Assembly (NCBI GenBank): GCA_047612385.1
Contig: JBLGAR010000109.1
Coordinates: 1 to 15,018, forward strand
DNA from: JBALVT01 sp047612385
GTDB lineage: Bacteria > Pseudomonadota > Gammaproteobacteria > Pseudomonadales > Halieaceae
Length of the DNA stretch: 15,018 bases
Direction of reading: 5' to 3'
The notes under the pieces were generated by a model. That model did not search any database. It was given only the letters and a program-made list of their open reading frames with translations, and had not been told where the DNA came from. Of the stretch, positions 7,616 to 14,190 are shown piece by piece (the stretch's first letter is position 1; every line of letters starts with the position of its first letter). The translations under genes were made by a program, and so were the position numbers.

Positions 7616-8407
7616 ATGGCGCTTAAAGAGCCACCGCCCTATGTCAAGGGACGCAATCTGCTTGAAGGCAGGTCCGTACTGATTACAGCCGCTGCGGGGG
7701 CTGGTATAGGTTTTGCCGCTGCTACCAGGGCAGCGGAAGAGGGCGCCCGCGCCGTTATGATAAGCGATGTGCATGAGGGCCGATTGCAAAAGGCGGTCCA
7801 GACCCTTAAAACTGCTACCGGACTGGAAGCCGTCTATGGCCGCCTTGCGAACGTCACTGTTGAAGAGGATGTGCAGGCATTAATAGATGAGGCTGAAGCT
7901 TTAATGGGTGGGGTAGATGTACTGATCAATAACGCCGGCCTCGGCGGTACCAAGTTACTGGTCGACATGGAAGACGATGAATGGTCTCGAGTGCTGGACG
8001 TGACCCTCACTGGCACGATGCGGATGACTCGCGCAATGCTCAAGAAGATGCAGCCACGGGGGGCGGGTGTCATCGTCAATAATGCCTCTGTGCTGGGTTG
8101 GCGCGCACAAAAAGAACAGTGCCACTACGCCGCTGCCAAAGCGGGAGTAATGGCTTTGACCCGCTGCTCCGCCCTGGAAGCGGCTGACCATGGTGTCCGC
8201 ATCAATGCAGTTTCGCCTTCTATCGCTTTCCATGAGTTTTTGAAGAAAACTACGCCGATGGAATTGCTTGAAGATCTGGCTTCGAAAGAGGCTTTTGGTC
8301 GTGCTGCAGAGGTATGGGAAGTTGCCAACGTCATGATGTTTTTGGCGTCTGATTATTCCGGGTACATGACCGGCGAGATTGTTTCCTGCTCCAGTCAGCG
8401 GGCTTGA
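7616..8407 (+). CDS. ipdF: IpdF-like short-chain dehydrogenase of steroid C/D-ring degradation
   Basis: This SDR has 263 residues from the ATG at 7616. Its nucleotide-binding loop is the unusual TAAAGAGIG instead of TGxxxGxG, as I recall in M. tuberculosis Rv3559c (IpdF). NNAGLGG is followed by DDEWSRVLDVTLT, the catalytic Ser158 lies in NNASVLGWRAQ, and Tyr171 and Lys175 lie in CHYAAAKAGVMALTRCSA. INAVSPSIAFHEFL and LASDYSGYMTGE complete the match. IpdF is assigned to oxidation/reduction of the hydroxylated hydrindene-carboxyl-CoA intermediate, between the FadE30 side-chain steps and EchA20 ring opening. The gene begins 47 nt after fadE30. An upstream in-frame ATG at 7601 would add five residues and is less likely. 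Confidence 0.83.
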   Translation: MALKEPPPYVKGRNLLEGRSVLITAAAGAGIGFAAATRAAEEGARAVMISDVHEGRLQKAVQTLKTATGLEAVYGRLANVTVEEDVQALIDEAEALMGGVDVLINNAGLGGTKLLVDMEDDEWSRVLDVTLTGTMRMTRAMLKKMQPRGAGVIVNNASVLGWRAQKEQCHYAAAKAGVMALTRCSALEAADHGVRINAVSPSIAFHEFLKKTTPMELLEDLASKEAFGRAAEVWEVANVMMFLASDYSGYMTGEIVSCSSQRA

Positions 8408-8431
8408 TCTAACACACATAGGAACGAAGAA

Positions 8432-9634
8432 ATGAGAGATGCAGTTATTGTTAGTACCGCTAGAACGCCTATTGGCAAAGCCTTTCGCGGGGCGTTTAAC
8501 GATACAGAAGCGCCGGCGATGGGTGGGCATGCCGTTCGGGCAGCGGTCGCGCGCGCTGGTATTGATCCGGCATTAGTTGATGACGTAATCATGGGGGCGG
8601 CTGCCCAGCAAGGCACGCAAGCCTATAATCTGGGTCGCCTGTGCGCAATTGCCGGTGGTCTGCCTGATACGACCTCCGGGATGACCATGGACCGTCAGTG
8701 TTCTTCCGGTTTGATGAGCATCGCCAGTGCCGCAAAATCGATCATGTGCAATGAGTACGATGTGGCGGTCGCCGGTGGAGTGGAGTCTATCTCCCTGGTG
8801 CAGAATAAGCATAAGAACAGTTATAGGTCCGTATCAAAAACTGTTCTGGAGGCATCGCCAAAAGCCTATATTCAGATGATAGAAACAGCGGAGCTGGTGG
8901 CGCAGAAATATGGTGTCTCGCGGCAGGCTCAGGATGAGTATTCGTTTCAGAGTCAAATGCGCACTGCCGCAGCTCAGGAAGCTGGGGCCTTCGATGATGA
9001 AATAGTGCCTATGGCCTCAGTGAAGGCTGTTTTCGACAGGCAGACAAAAGAGACCAGCTACGAAGAAGTGACTCTGGCTAAAGACGAGGGTAATCGGGCC
9101 TCCACAAAACTTGAGAGTCTACAATCCCTGGAGCCAGTGTTTAAAGATGGCACATTTGTGAAAGAGGGCAAGTTTATTACGGCCGGTAATGCTTCGCAGC
9201 TATCGGACGGCGCCTCTGCCTGTGTGGTCATGGACGGAAAAATGGCTGAGCAGAGCGGGCTTGAACCTCTGGGAATTTATCGGGGCCTTGCCGTTGCCGG
9301 GTGTGCAGCCGAGGAAATGGGAATCGGCCCTGTCTTCGCTATACCCAAATTGCTGAATCGTCATGGGCTTTCCATTGACGATATCGGTCTTTGGGAACTC
9401 AACGAAGCGTTTGCCTGCCAGGTGATCTATTGCCGGGACAAACTCGGTATCGATAATGAGAAGTTGAACGTCAATGGCGGGGCGATTTCCATAGGCCACC
9501 CCTTTGGTATGAGCGGGTCTCGTATGGTTGGACATTCCTTGATCGAAGGTAAAAAACGAGGCGCGAAGTACGTGGTCGTGACTATGTGCATCGGCGGAGG
9601 CATGGGAGCTGCGGGTTTATTTGAGGTTGCTTAA
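8432..9634 (+). CDS. Second degradative thiolase (acetyl-CoA C-acyltransferase), substrate unknown
   Basis: A 400-residue thiolase with all catalytic parts: nucleophile Cys90 in MDRQCSSGLMS, NEAFACQV, His356 in GGAISIGHPFGMSG and Cys386 in TMCIGGGMGAAG. It is clearly a different thiolase subgroup from the FadA6-like protein in the same operon: the nucleophile motif has SSGL rather than GSSQQ, and there is a lysine-rich insertion near residues 128-133 (KHKNSY). It looks like a broad FadA/acetyl-CoA acetyltransferase. A second thiolase is plausible for the side-chain removal after FadE30 and IpdF, or for further shortening of MOODA-CoA; both are inference. AGGAA at 8420-8424, 7 nt before the ATG, supports the start. 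It is the last gene of the operon, followed by a 174-nt gap. Confidence 0.8.
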   Translation: MRDAVIVSTARTPIGKAFRGAFNDTEAPAMGGHAVRAAVARAGIDPALVDDVIMGAAAQQGTQAYNLGRLCAIAGGLPDTTSGMTMDRQCSSGLMSIASAAKSIMCNEYDVAVAGGVESISLVQNKHKNSYRSVSKTVLEASPKAYIQMIETAELVAQKYGVSRQAQDEYSFQSQMRTAAAQEAGAFDDEIVPMASVKAVFDRQTKETSYEEVTLAKDEGNRASTKLESLQSLEPVFKDGTFVKEGKFITAGNASQLSDGASACVVMDGKMAEQSGLEPLGIYRGLAVAGCAAEEMGIGPVFAIPKLLNRHGLSIDDIGLWELNEAFACQVIYCRDKLGIDNEKLNVNGGAISIGHPFGMSGSRMVGHSLIEGKKRGAKYVVVTMCIGGGMGAAGLFEVA

Positions 9635-9646
9635 TAGCCAAATAAC

Positions 9647-9662
9647 AGGCGAGGGCTCGCCT
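9647..9662 (+). terminator. Weak candidate terminator hairpin after the steroid operon
   Basis: AGGCGA at 9647-9652 pairs with TCGCCT at 9657-9662 around a GGGC loop, 12 nt after the thiolase stop. No continuous T run follows (the sequence continues TCGACTGTTTACATTTC), so intrinsic termination would be weak. It may be a 3-prime stability hairpin instead. Confidence 0.35.
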
Positions 9663-9670
9663 TCGACTGT

Positions 9671-9714
9671 TTACATTTCTTCACACTGAACACCTCCAGC
9701 TTACAATTCTTCAC
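9671..9714 (+). repeat. Pair of 14-bp direct repeats upstream of the gspE promoter, probable activator sites
   Basis: TTACATTTCTTCAC at 9671-9684 and TTACAATTCTTCAC at 9701-9714 differ at one base and start exactly 30 bp apart, about three helical turns, so a protein bound to both would contact the same DNA face. The second copy ends about 36 bp before the candidate -10 element, a placing typical of an activator next to a weak -35 region. No regulator can be named from this alone. Confidence 0.5.
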
Positions 9715-9733
9715 CCCGGCTGCCTAGCTGGGG

Positions 9734-9745
9734 AGCGATATCGCT
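9734..9745. promoter_or_regulatory. 12-bp perfect palindrome inside the gspE promoter
   Basis: AGCGATATCGCT is its own reverse complement. It lies just before the extended -10 element, between the expected -35 and -10 boxes, where a bound repressor would block RNA polymerase. Chance occurrence cannot be ruled out for one copy. Confidence 0.3.
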
Positions 9746-9746
9746 G

Positions 9747-9755
9747 TGTTATACT
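9747..9755 (+). promoter_or_regulatory. Extended -10 promoter element for the gsp operon
   Basis: TGTTATACT matches the extended -10 form TGn plus TATAAT with one mismatch. The hexamer 17 bp upstream (around 9727) is GC-rich and unlike TTGACA, so the promoter would depend on the TGn contact or an activator. Transcription would start near 9762, leaving a leader of about 47 nt before gspE. Confidence 0.5.
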
Positions 9756-9808
9756 GTCTGCAATAGGGAGCGCAAAAACAGCGTCCATTTGACCTACATT
9801 GCACAGGT

Positions 9809-11569
9809 ATGCGTTTGGCCATGAAGAAGATAGGCGAACTGTTAGTCGAGCAGGAGAAATTATCCGAAAGGGATGTTGAGCGGACGCTGCTGGCCCAAAG
9901 TGAAATGGGTGGGATGTTCGGTCAGGTCTTGATTAAGCTCGGTTTGGTTTCCGAGCAGGATGTTGCCACTGCCTTGTCACAGCAGCTGGGTATTGCCCTG
10001 CTGCCCGCTTCAGAATTTCCCGAATCACCGATTCACATCGAAGGCATCGCCCAGGACTTTCTCACCAACAATGGCGTAGTTCCCGTAGAAGTTACCGACA
10101 GCTCGGTCAAATTTGTGGCCGTAGTTCCCCAGGACGATTTCCTCGCCAAAGCGCTGTCCATGGCAATAGACAAGCGTGTTGAGCTTGTCATGGGTCTGGA
10201 GAGCGACGTTAGTCGAGCCTCTCAACTTTATGCCCAGGCTCAAGAAGAGCAAAGCGAGGGCGAGCTGGATATTGATCAGTTCGGCGGGCAGAGCGACGAC
10301 GATTTTATTGAGCACCTCAAAGACCTGGCTAGCGAGGCACCCGTTATCCGCCTGGTCAATCAGATTATCCATCGTGCTGTCGATATAGGCGCCTCAGATA
10401 TTCATATTGAACCCTTCGATGATGGGCTGCATTTGCGCTATCGTGTCGACGGCGTTCTCCAGGAGCACCAAGATGCTCCGGCGGCCAATTTGGCGTCCGC
10501 CATTGCGTCGCGCATCAAGTTGTTGTCACAAATGAATATTGCTGAGCGCAGATTGCCTCAGGATGGCCGTATTATGACCCGGGTCAAGGGCCACGAAATT
10601 GACTTGCGTGTGTCCACCATTCCAACGGTGCACGGTGAAAGCATTGTCATGCGGGTGCTTGATCGCGAGAGTATCCGTTTGAGTTTGAAATCTATGGGCT
10701 TTAGCGATGATACTTTGGCTCGATATCAGGACCTGCTGGCCAGGCCACATGGGGTTCTCTTGGTGACCGGGCCCACCGGTTCCGGTAAGACAACCACCTT
10801 ATATGCTTCCCTGGCTTCTTTAGATTCAGAATCGTTGAAGATTATTACTGTTGAAGATCCCGTCGAGTATCAACTTCAGGGAGTGAATCAGATTCAGGTT
10901 CAGGCGCAGATCGGTCTCACCTTCGCTGCCGCGCTCAGATCCATTTTACGTCAAGATCCCGATATCATCATGATCGGTGAAATGCGCGATACCGAAACCG
11001 CACAAATTGGCGTGCAGTCTGCGCTAACCGGACACCTTGTGCTTTCAACATTACACACCAATACGGCAGCCAGTGCCGTAACGCGTCTTGAAGACATGGG
11101 CGTGGAGCGATATCTGATTACCTCAGCCGTCAATGGCGTGCTGGCGCAGAGGTTGGTTCGAACACTTTGTAAGCACTGCAAATCTCAAGTGGAGTTGTCC
11201 TCCGAGAATATTCAGCAATCCGGTTTAAGTGCATTCATGCCCCAGGATAGCCGGCTTGTGTATCAGGCTACTGGCTGTGACGCCTGTATGGGCACCGGTT
11301 ATTCAGGGCGGGCTGCAATTCACGAACTGTTCGCTCTGGATGACGAAATGCACAGGGTTATTATGAGCGGTGCGGACGCAACTTTGCTGCATGCCGCTGC
11401 GCGACGTCAGGGAATGATCACCCTTTATGAAGATGGTTTGCGAAAGGTCGTAGAAGGAACTACCTCTTTGGAAGAAGTAATGAGAGTCACGCAAGATCAA
11501 TCAAGCTCTGTCGTCACTTCAGGCGCTGAATCTGAAACTTCCGCCACTGCAAGTTACGCATCGGCCTAG
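9809..11569 (+). CDS. gspE: Type II secretion system ATPase GspE
   Basis: A 586-residue cytoplasmic secretion ATPase that powers pseudopilus assembly at the inner membrane. Residues 8-61 form two tandem MshEN-like units. The C-terminal ATPase has Walker A GPTGSGKT (321-328, Lys327), the Asp box VEDPVEY (348-354), Walker B DPDIIMIGE (383-391, Glu391), the His-box LHTNTA and a tetracysteine zinc motif (Cys454, Cys457, Cys490, Cys493). The zinc motif is usual for GspE and PilB-type enzymes. It ends in an unusual Ser/Thr/Ala-rich tail of about 25 residues after LEEVMRVTQD. The start is uncertain: the ATG at 9809 has almost no space after its AGG, and an ATG at 9821 (MKKIGELL) is equally sensible. 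It opens the gsp operon; gspF starts 8 nt after its stop. Confidence 0.93.
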   Translation: MRLAMKKIGELLVEQEKLSERDVERTLLAQSEMGGMFGQVLIKLGLVSEQDVATALSQQLGIALLPASEFPESPIHIEGIAQDFLTNNGVVPVEVTDSSVKFVAVVPQDDFLAKALSMAIDKRVELVMGLESDVSRASQLYAQAQEEQSEGELDIDQFGGQSDDDFIEHLKDLASEAPVIRLVNQIIHRAVDIGASDIHIEPFDDGLHLRYRVDGVLQEHQDAPAANLASAIASRIKLLSQMNIAERRLPQDGRIMTRVKGHEIDLRVSTIPTVHGESIVMRVLDRESIRLSLKSMGFSDDTLARYQDLLARPHGVLLVTGPTGSGKTTTLYASLASLDSESLKIITVEDPVEYQLQGVNQIQVQAQIGLTFAAALRSILRQDPDIIMIGEMRDTETAQIGVQSALTGHLVLSTLHTNTAASAVTRLEDMGVERYLITSAVNGVLAQRLVRTLCKHCKSQVELSSENIQQSGLSAFMPQDSRLVYQATGCDACMGTGYSGRAAIHELFALDDEMHRVIMSGADATLLHAAARRQGMITLYEDGLRKVVEGTTSLEEVMRVTQDQSSSVVTSGAESETSATASYASA

Positions 11570-11577
11570 CGCGACTC

Positions 11578-12789
11578 ATGCCACAATTCAGCTACCAGGC
11601 CATCGGACGAGATGGTAAATCTACGCAGGGCACCCTCGAGGCGGGCGGATTAGATTTAGCCTCCCGACAGCTTCGATCTCAGGGGTTAACCCTGCTGAAG
11701 CTCGAAGCTGGCAACTCTGGGGCGTCGCAACAAGCCGAGAAGCTTCAGGGGAAGCCTCCAGGTCGACAAGATGTTCTATCGATGACAAGTGAACTGGCCG
11801 TCTTACTTCGTGCGGGACTGCCCCTCGATAGAGCGCTTAAAGTCCTTATTGATATGGCCTCTGAGCCCGCTATGGACCAGCTCCTGCGAGAGCTCCTAGT
11901 CCAGGTAAAAGGAGGTAAGGCGCTGAGTACTGCACTACAGCCTCACGATCAAATATTTGGCACGTTTTATATCAATATGGTTCGCTCTGGTGAGGCAAGT
12001 GGACATATGTCGAGCGTGCTTGAGCGGTTGGTTGAATACCTGGAAAGCGCAAAGCAAACTCGCGATAGTGTTGTGTCAGCGCTGATCTATCCGTGCATTC
12101 TGTTATGTGTTGCCGTGCTGTCTATTGTAGGAATGCTCGGTTTTGTCGTTCCTCAATTTGAAACCCTGTTTGCCGATATGGGAGAAGCCCTTCCGTTAAT
12201 GACGCAGGGGGTAATCGCCTTTTCCGATTTTGTTAAAAGCTGGGGTTTGCTGCTTCTCGTTGTGGCAGTTGGCGGTGGTTGGTATTTTCGAAACTGGGCC
12301 GCGACGGAAGCGGGCAGGGTTGTACTAGACGGCCGTCTTTTGAAAACGCCGATTGCAGGCGGGATTGTATTTGAGTTTGAAGTTTCCAAGTTTGCAAGAA
12401 CAGCGGGCACTTTGCTCGGTAATGGCGTGTCCCTGTTAAAGGCCATCTCGATTGCTATCGAGACGGTTGACAATGTAGTGATCAAAGAGGCGCTTGGCGT
12501 GCTTCCTCCCGCGGTCAAAGCGGGTAAACGTATGTCTGTGGCCCTGGAGAATACAGGTTTATTTACACCTATGGTTATCCAGATGATTCGCGTCGGCGAA
12601 GAATCAGGAGGTTTGGGTGAGATGCTCTTGGAATTGGCTAAAGTCTTTGACGGCCACGTTCAGACGGGCATTAAGCGGGGGCTCGCGTTCCTCGAGCCGA
12701 TGTTAATTTTGGTGATGGGCTTTTTCATTGCACTCATCATTATTTCGATTTTACTTGGTATTTTATCGGTGAATGATCTTGCTATGTAG
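11578..12789 (+). CDS. gspF: Type II secretion inner-membrane platform protein GspF
   Basis: A 403-residue protein, the usual GspF length. The N-terminus FSYQAIGRDGKSTQGTLEA is the family signature. Two homologous T2SSF helical domains follow, the first around residues 65-190 (LAVLLRAGLPLDRAL, then MVRSGEASGHMSSVLERL) and the second around 270-396 (FARTAGTLLGNGVSLLKA, then MIRVGEESGGLGEMLLEL). Membrane spans are seen near 168-190, 222-240 and 370-396. GspF sits at the base of the secretion machine, contacts GspE and GspL, and helps insert pseudopilins. No convincing Shine-Dalgarno site precedes the ATG, so translation is probably coupled to gspE, whose stop lies 8 nt upstream. Confidence 0.93.
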   Translation: MPQFSYQAIGRDGKSTQGTLEAGGLDLASRQLRSQGLTLLKLEAGNSGASQQAEKLQGKPPGRQDVLSMTSELAVLLRAGLPLDRALKVLIDMASEPAMDQLLRELLVQVKGGKALSTALQPHDQIFGTFYINMVRSGEASGHMSSVLERLVEYLESAKQTRDSVVSALIYPCILLCVAVLSIVGMLGFVVPQFETLFADMGEALPLMTQGVIAFSDFVKSWGLLLLVVAVGGGWYFRNWAATEAGRVVLDGRLLKTPIAGGIVFEFEVSKFARTAGTLLGNGVSLLKAISIAIETVDNVVIKEALGVLPPAVKAGKRMSVALENTGLFTPMVIQMIRVGEESGGLGEMLLELAKVFDGHVQTGIKRGLAFLEPMLILVMGFFIALIIISILLGILSVNDLAM

Positions 12790-12797
12790 TTGCCATC

Positions 12798-12814
12798 GCA
12801 GCTCTATGGGCTGC
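12798..12814 (+). other. RNA stem-loop in the gspF-gspG gap
   Basis: GCAGCTC (12798-12804) pairs with GGGCTGC (12808-12814) over 7 bp including one G-U pair, with a 3-nt loop. Six bases after the stem comes GTTTTAAAG, only a short T run. It could be a leaky terminator, a processing site or a stabilising 5-prime end for the gspG message. Confidence 0.35.
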
Positions 12815-12848
12815 ATCACTGTTTTAAAGATTGATTGAGGATGTATAG

Positions 12849-13289
12849 ATGTTAAACCGTAGGAAGACATGGACAAGAGTTGCGAAATCCCAACAGGGTT
12901 TTACTCTGATGGAGTTATTGGTAGTGCTGGCCATATTGGGTTTGCTGGCGGGTTTGGTAGGTCCTCAAGTTCTCAATACTCTCGGGGGTGCCAAAGTGAA
13001 AACCGCCGGCATTCAGATAAAGGATCTCGAACAAGCGTTGGAAATGTACAAGCTTGATACAGGGCGTTTCCCGAATACAGAAGAGGGGCTTAATGCCTTG
13101 ATGAAGAAGCCCTCGCGCGCATCGGGCTGGAATGGACCCTATCTCAAGGCTGATGTTCCTCTCGACCCCTGGAGCCGTGAGTACAACTATAAATATCCTG
13201 GAGACAATGCAGAATTGGATATCTACACCTATGGCCAGGATGGCGACCCCGGCGGCGAAGGCGAAGATACCGATGTCGGTAATTGGTAG
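12849..13289 (+). CDS. gspG: Type II secretion major pseudopilin GspG
   Basis: A 146-residue type IV pilin-like precursor. The 17-residue basic leader ends in Gly, and cleavage by prepilin peptidase (GspO) is predicted before FTLMELLVVLAILGLLAG, leaving Phe+1 and the conserved Glu+5. The hydrophobic N-terminal helix and KVKTAGIQIKDLEQALEMYKLDTGRFPNTEEGLNAL-type middle (key residues Asp, Gly, Phe-Pro, Glu-Gly-Leu) are GspG hallmarks. The C-terminal acidic loop with GQDGDPGGEGEDTD supplies the expected calcium-binding residues. GspG is the main subunit of the periplasmic pseudopilus that pushes folded substrates through the outer-membrane secretin. GAGG at 12837-12840, 8 nt before the ATG, marks the start. 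A 59-nt gap with a stem-loop separates it from gspF. Confidence 0.95.
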   Translation: MLNRRKTWTRVAKSQQGFTLMELLVVLAILGLLAGLVGPQVLNTLGGAKVKTAGIQIKDLEQALEMYKLDTGRFPNTEEGLNALMKKPSRASGWNGPYLKADVPLDPWSREYNYKYPGDNAELDIYTYGQDGDPGGEGEDTDVGNW

Positions 13290-13334
13290 TGAGATAGAGA
13301 TTAACTCGGACGCTTAATGTAAACGTGATATGCG

Positions 13335-13817
13335 ATGAAATTACCCAAGCAGCCAATTCGAACCTCAACATTGCGAAGCTCAAAGGGCTTCACGATGCTG
13401 GAACTCATTGCCGCAATTTCTATTGCGGCGGTTGTGTTGGCCGTGTCTGTGCCTGCGACGGGTCGAATGTATCAATCGGTACTCTATCGGGAAGCCGTCG
13501 GTGATGTAGTGACTATGTTGCAGTCGGCTCGTTATGCAGCTATTAACACCGGTATCGCCCAGGACGTCGAAGTAAACCCTAAAACGAATCAACTGCGGTT
13601 TAGAGATAGGCTGAAGCAGCTGCCCAGTGGATTTAGTGTGCAGGTTCATTCAGCACAGCAGTTGAATAAACGCGATGTGGGTGTCATTCGGTTTTACCCG
13701 GAGGGCGGTTCCAGTGGCGGTGGTATAGATCTCACTTCCCCCACAGGGGCGGGTGTGAAAATTCTGGTGGATTGGATGGTGGGCCGCGTGACCCAGGAAA
13801 AAAATGCGCCGGGCTAA
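13335..13817 (+). CDS. gspH: Type II secretion minor pseudopilin GspH
   Basis: A 160-residue pilin-like precursor with an 18-residue basic leader ending SSKG and predicted cleavage before FTMLELIAAISIAAVVLAV (Glu+5 present). The segment MLQSARYAAINTG is typical of GspH/FimT proteins, in which this helix precedes a beta-sandwich head. GspH forms part of the pseudopilus and bridges GspG to the tip complex. The start lies 45 nt after gspG with only a weak purine stretch before it. The end overlaps gspI by 14 nt. FimT, the type IV pilus relative, is the alternative by sequence, but position in the gsp operon favours GspH. Confidence 0.88.
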   Translation: MKLPKQPIRTSTLRSSKGFTMLELIAAISIAAVVLAVSVPATGRMYQSVLYREAVGDVVTMLQSARYAAINTGIAQDVEVNPKTNQLRFRDRLKQLPSGFSVQVHSAQQLNKRDVGVIRFYPEGGSSGGGIDLTSPTGAGVKILVDWMVGRVTQEKNAPG

Positions 13818-14190
13818 ACGCCATAGCCAGGGATTCTCGCTGCTCGAAATGATTGTGGCCATGTCTATTTTGGCGCTTTCTCTGGGAGTTTTGTATCAAG
13901 CTGTCAGCGGCGCTACACGAAACGTGCGCACTGATGAGAAGTATGCCTATGGGGTTGAGCTTGCCAGGTCACTGCTCGCAAATTATGCGGTCGTCCCGGC
14001 TTCAGGTTTGAGCACACGAGGAGAAACGGCTGGGGAGTTTCGCTGGGAGGTGCAAGCCTCCCCGTTTGAGTTGCCCCAGCCTATGCAAGCTGGTTCCTTG
14101 CAAGCCATAGCCGTAACCGTAAGTTGGCCCGATCGCGGCGGCAGTAAGAGCGTCGCCTTGCACTCTGTAGTCCAGGGTGTAAAGCAATGA
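13804..14190 (+). CDS. gspI: Type II secretion minor pseudopilin GspI
   Basis: A 128-residue precursor with a short 10-residue leader (MRRAKRHSQG) and cleavage predicted before FSLLEMIVAMSILALSLG (Glu+5 present). The SLLEMIVAMSILALSLG helix and the small C-terminal domain with VTVSWPD are as expected of GspI, which nucleates the GspI-GspJ-GspK complex at the pseudopilus tip. AGGA at 13795-13798 precedes the ATG, and the first 14 nt lie inside gspH in another frame. The stop overlaps the gspJ start by 4 nt (ATGA). Confidence 0.92.
   Translation: MRRAKRHSQGFSLLEMIVAMSILALSLGVLYQAVSGATRNVRTDEKYAYGVELARSLLANYAVVPASGLSTRGETAGEFRWEVQASPFELPQPMQAGSLQAIAVTVSWPDRGGSKSVALHSVVQGVKQ

Noticed and set aside
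7955..8530. 191-codon minus-strand open frame across ipdF and the following thiolase start
   Set aside because: The opposite strand encodes well-motifed proteins. The translation is rich in His, Arg, Ser and Cys, typical of a shadow frame.
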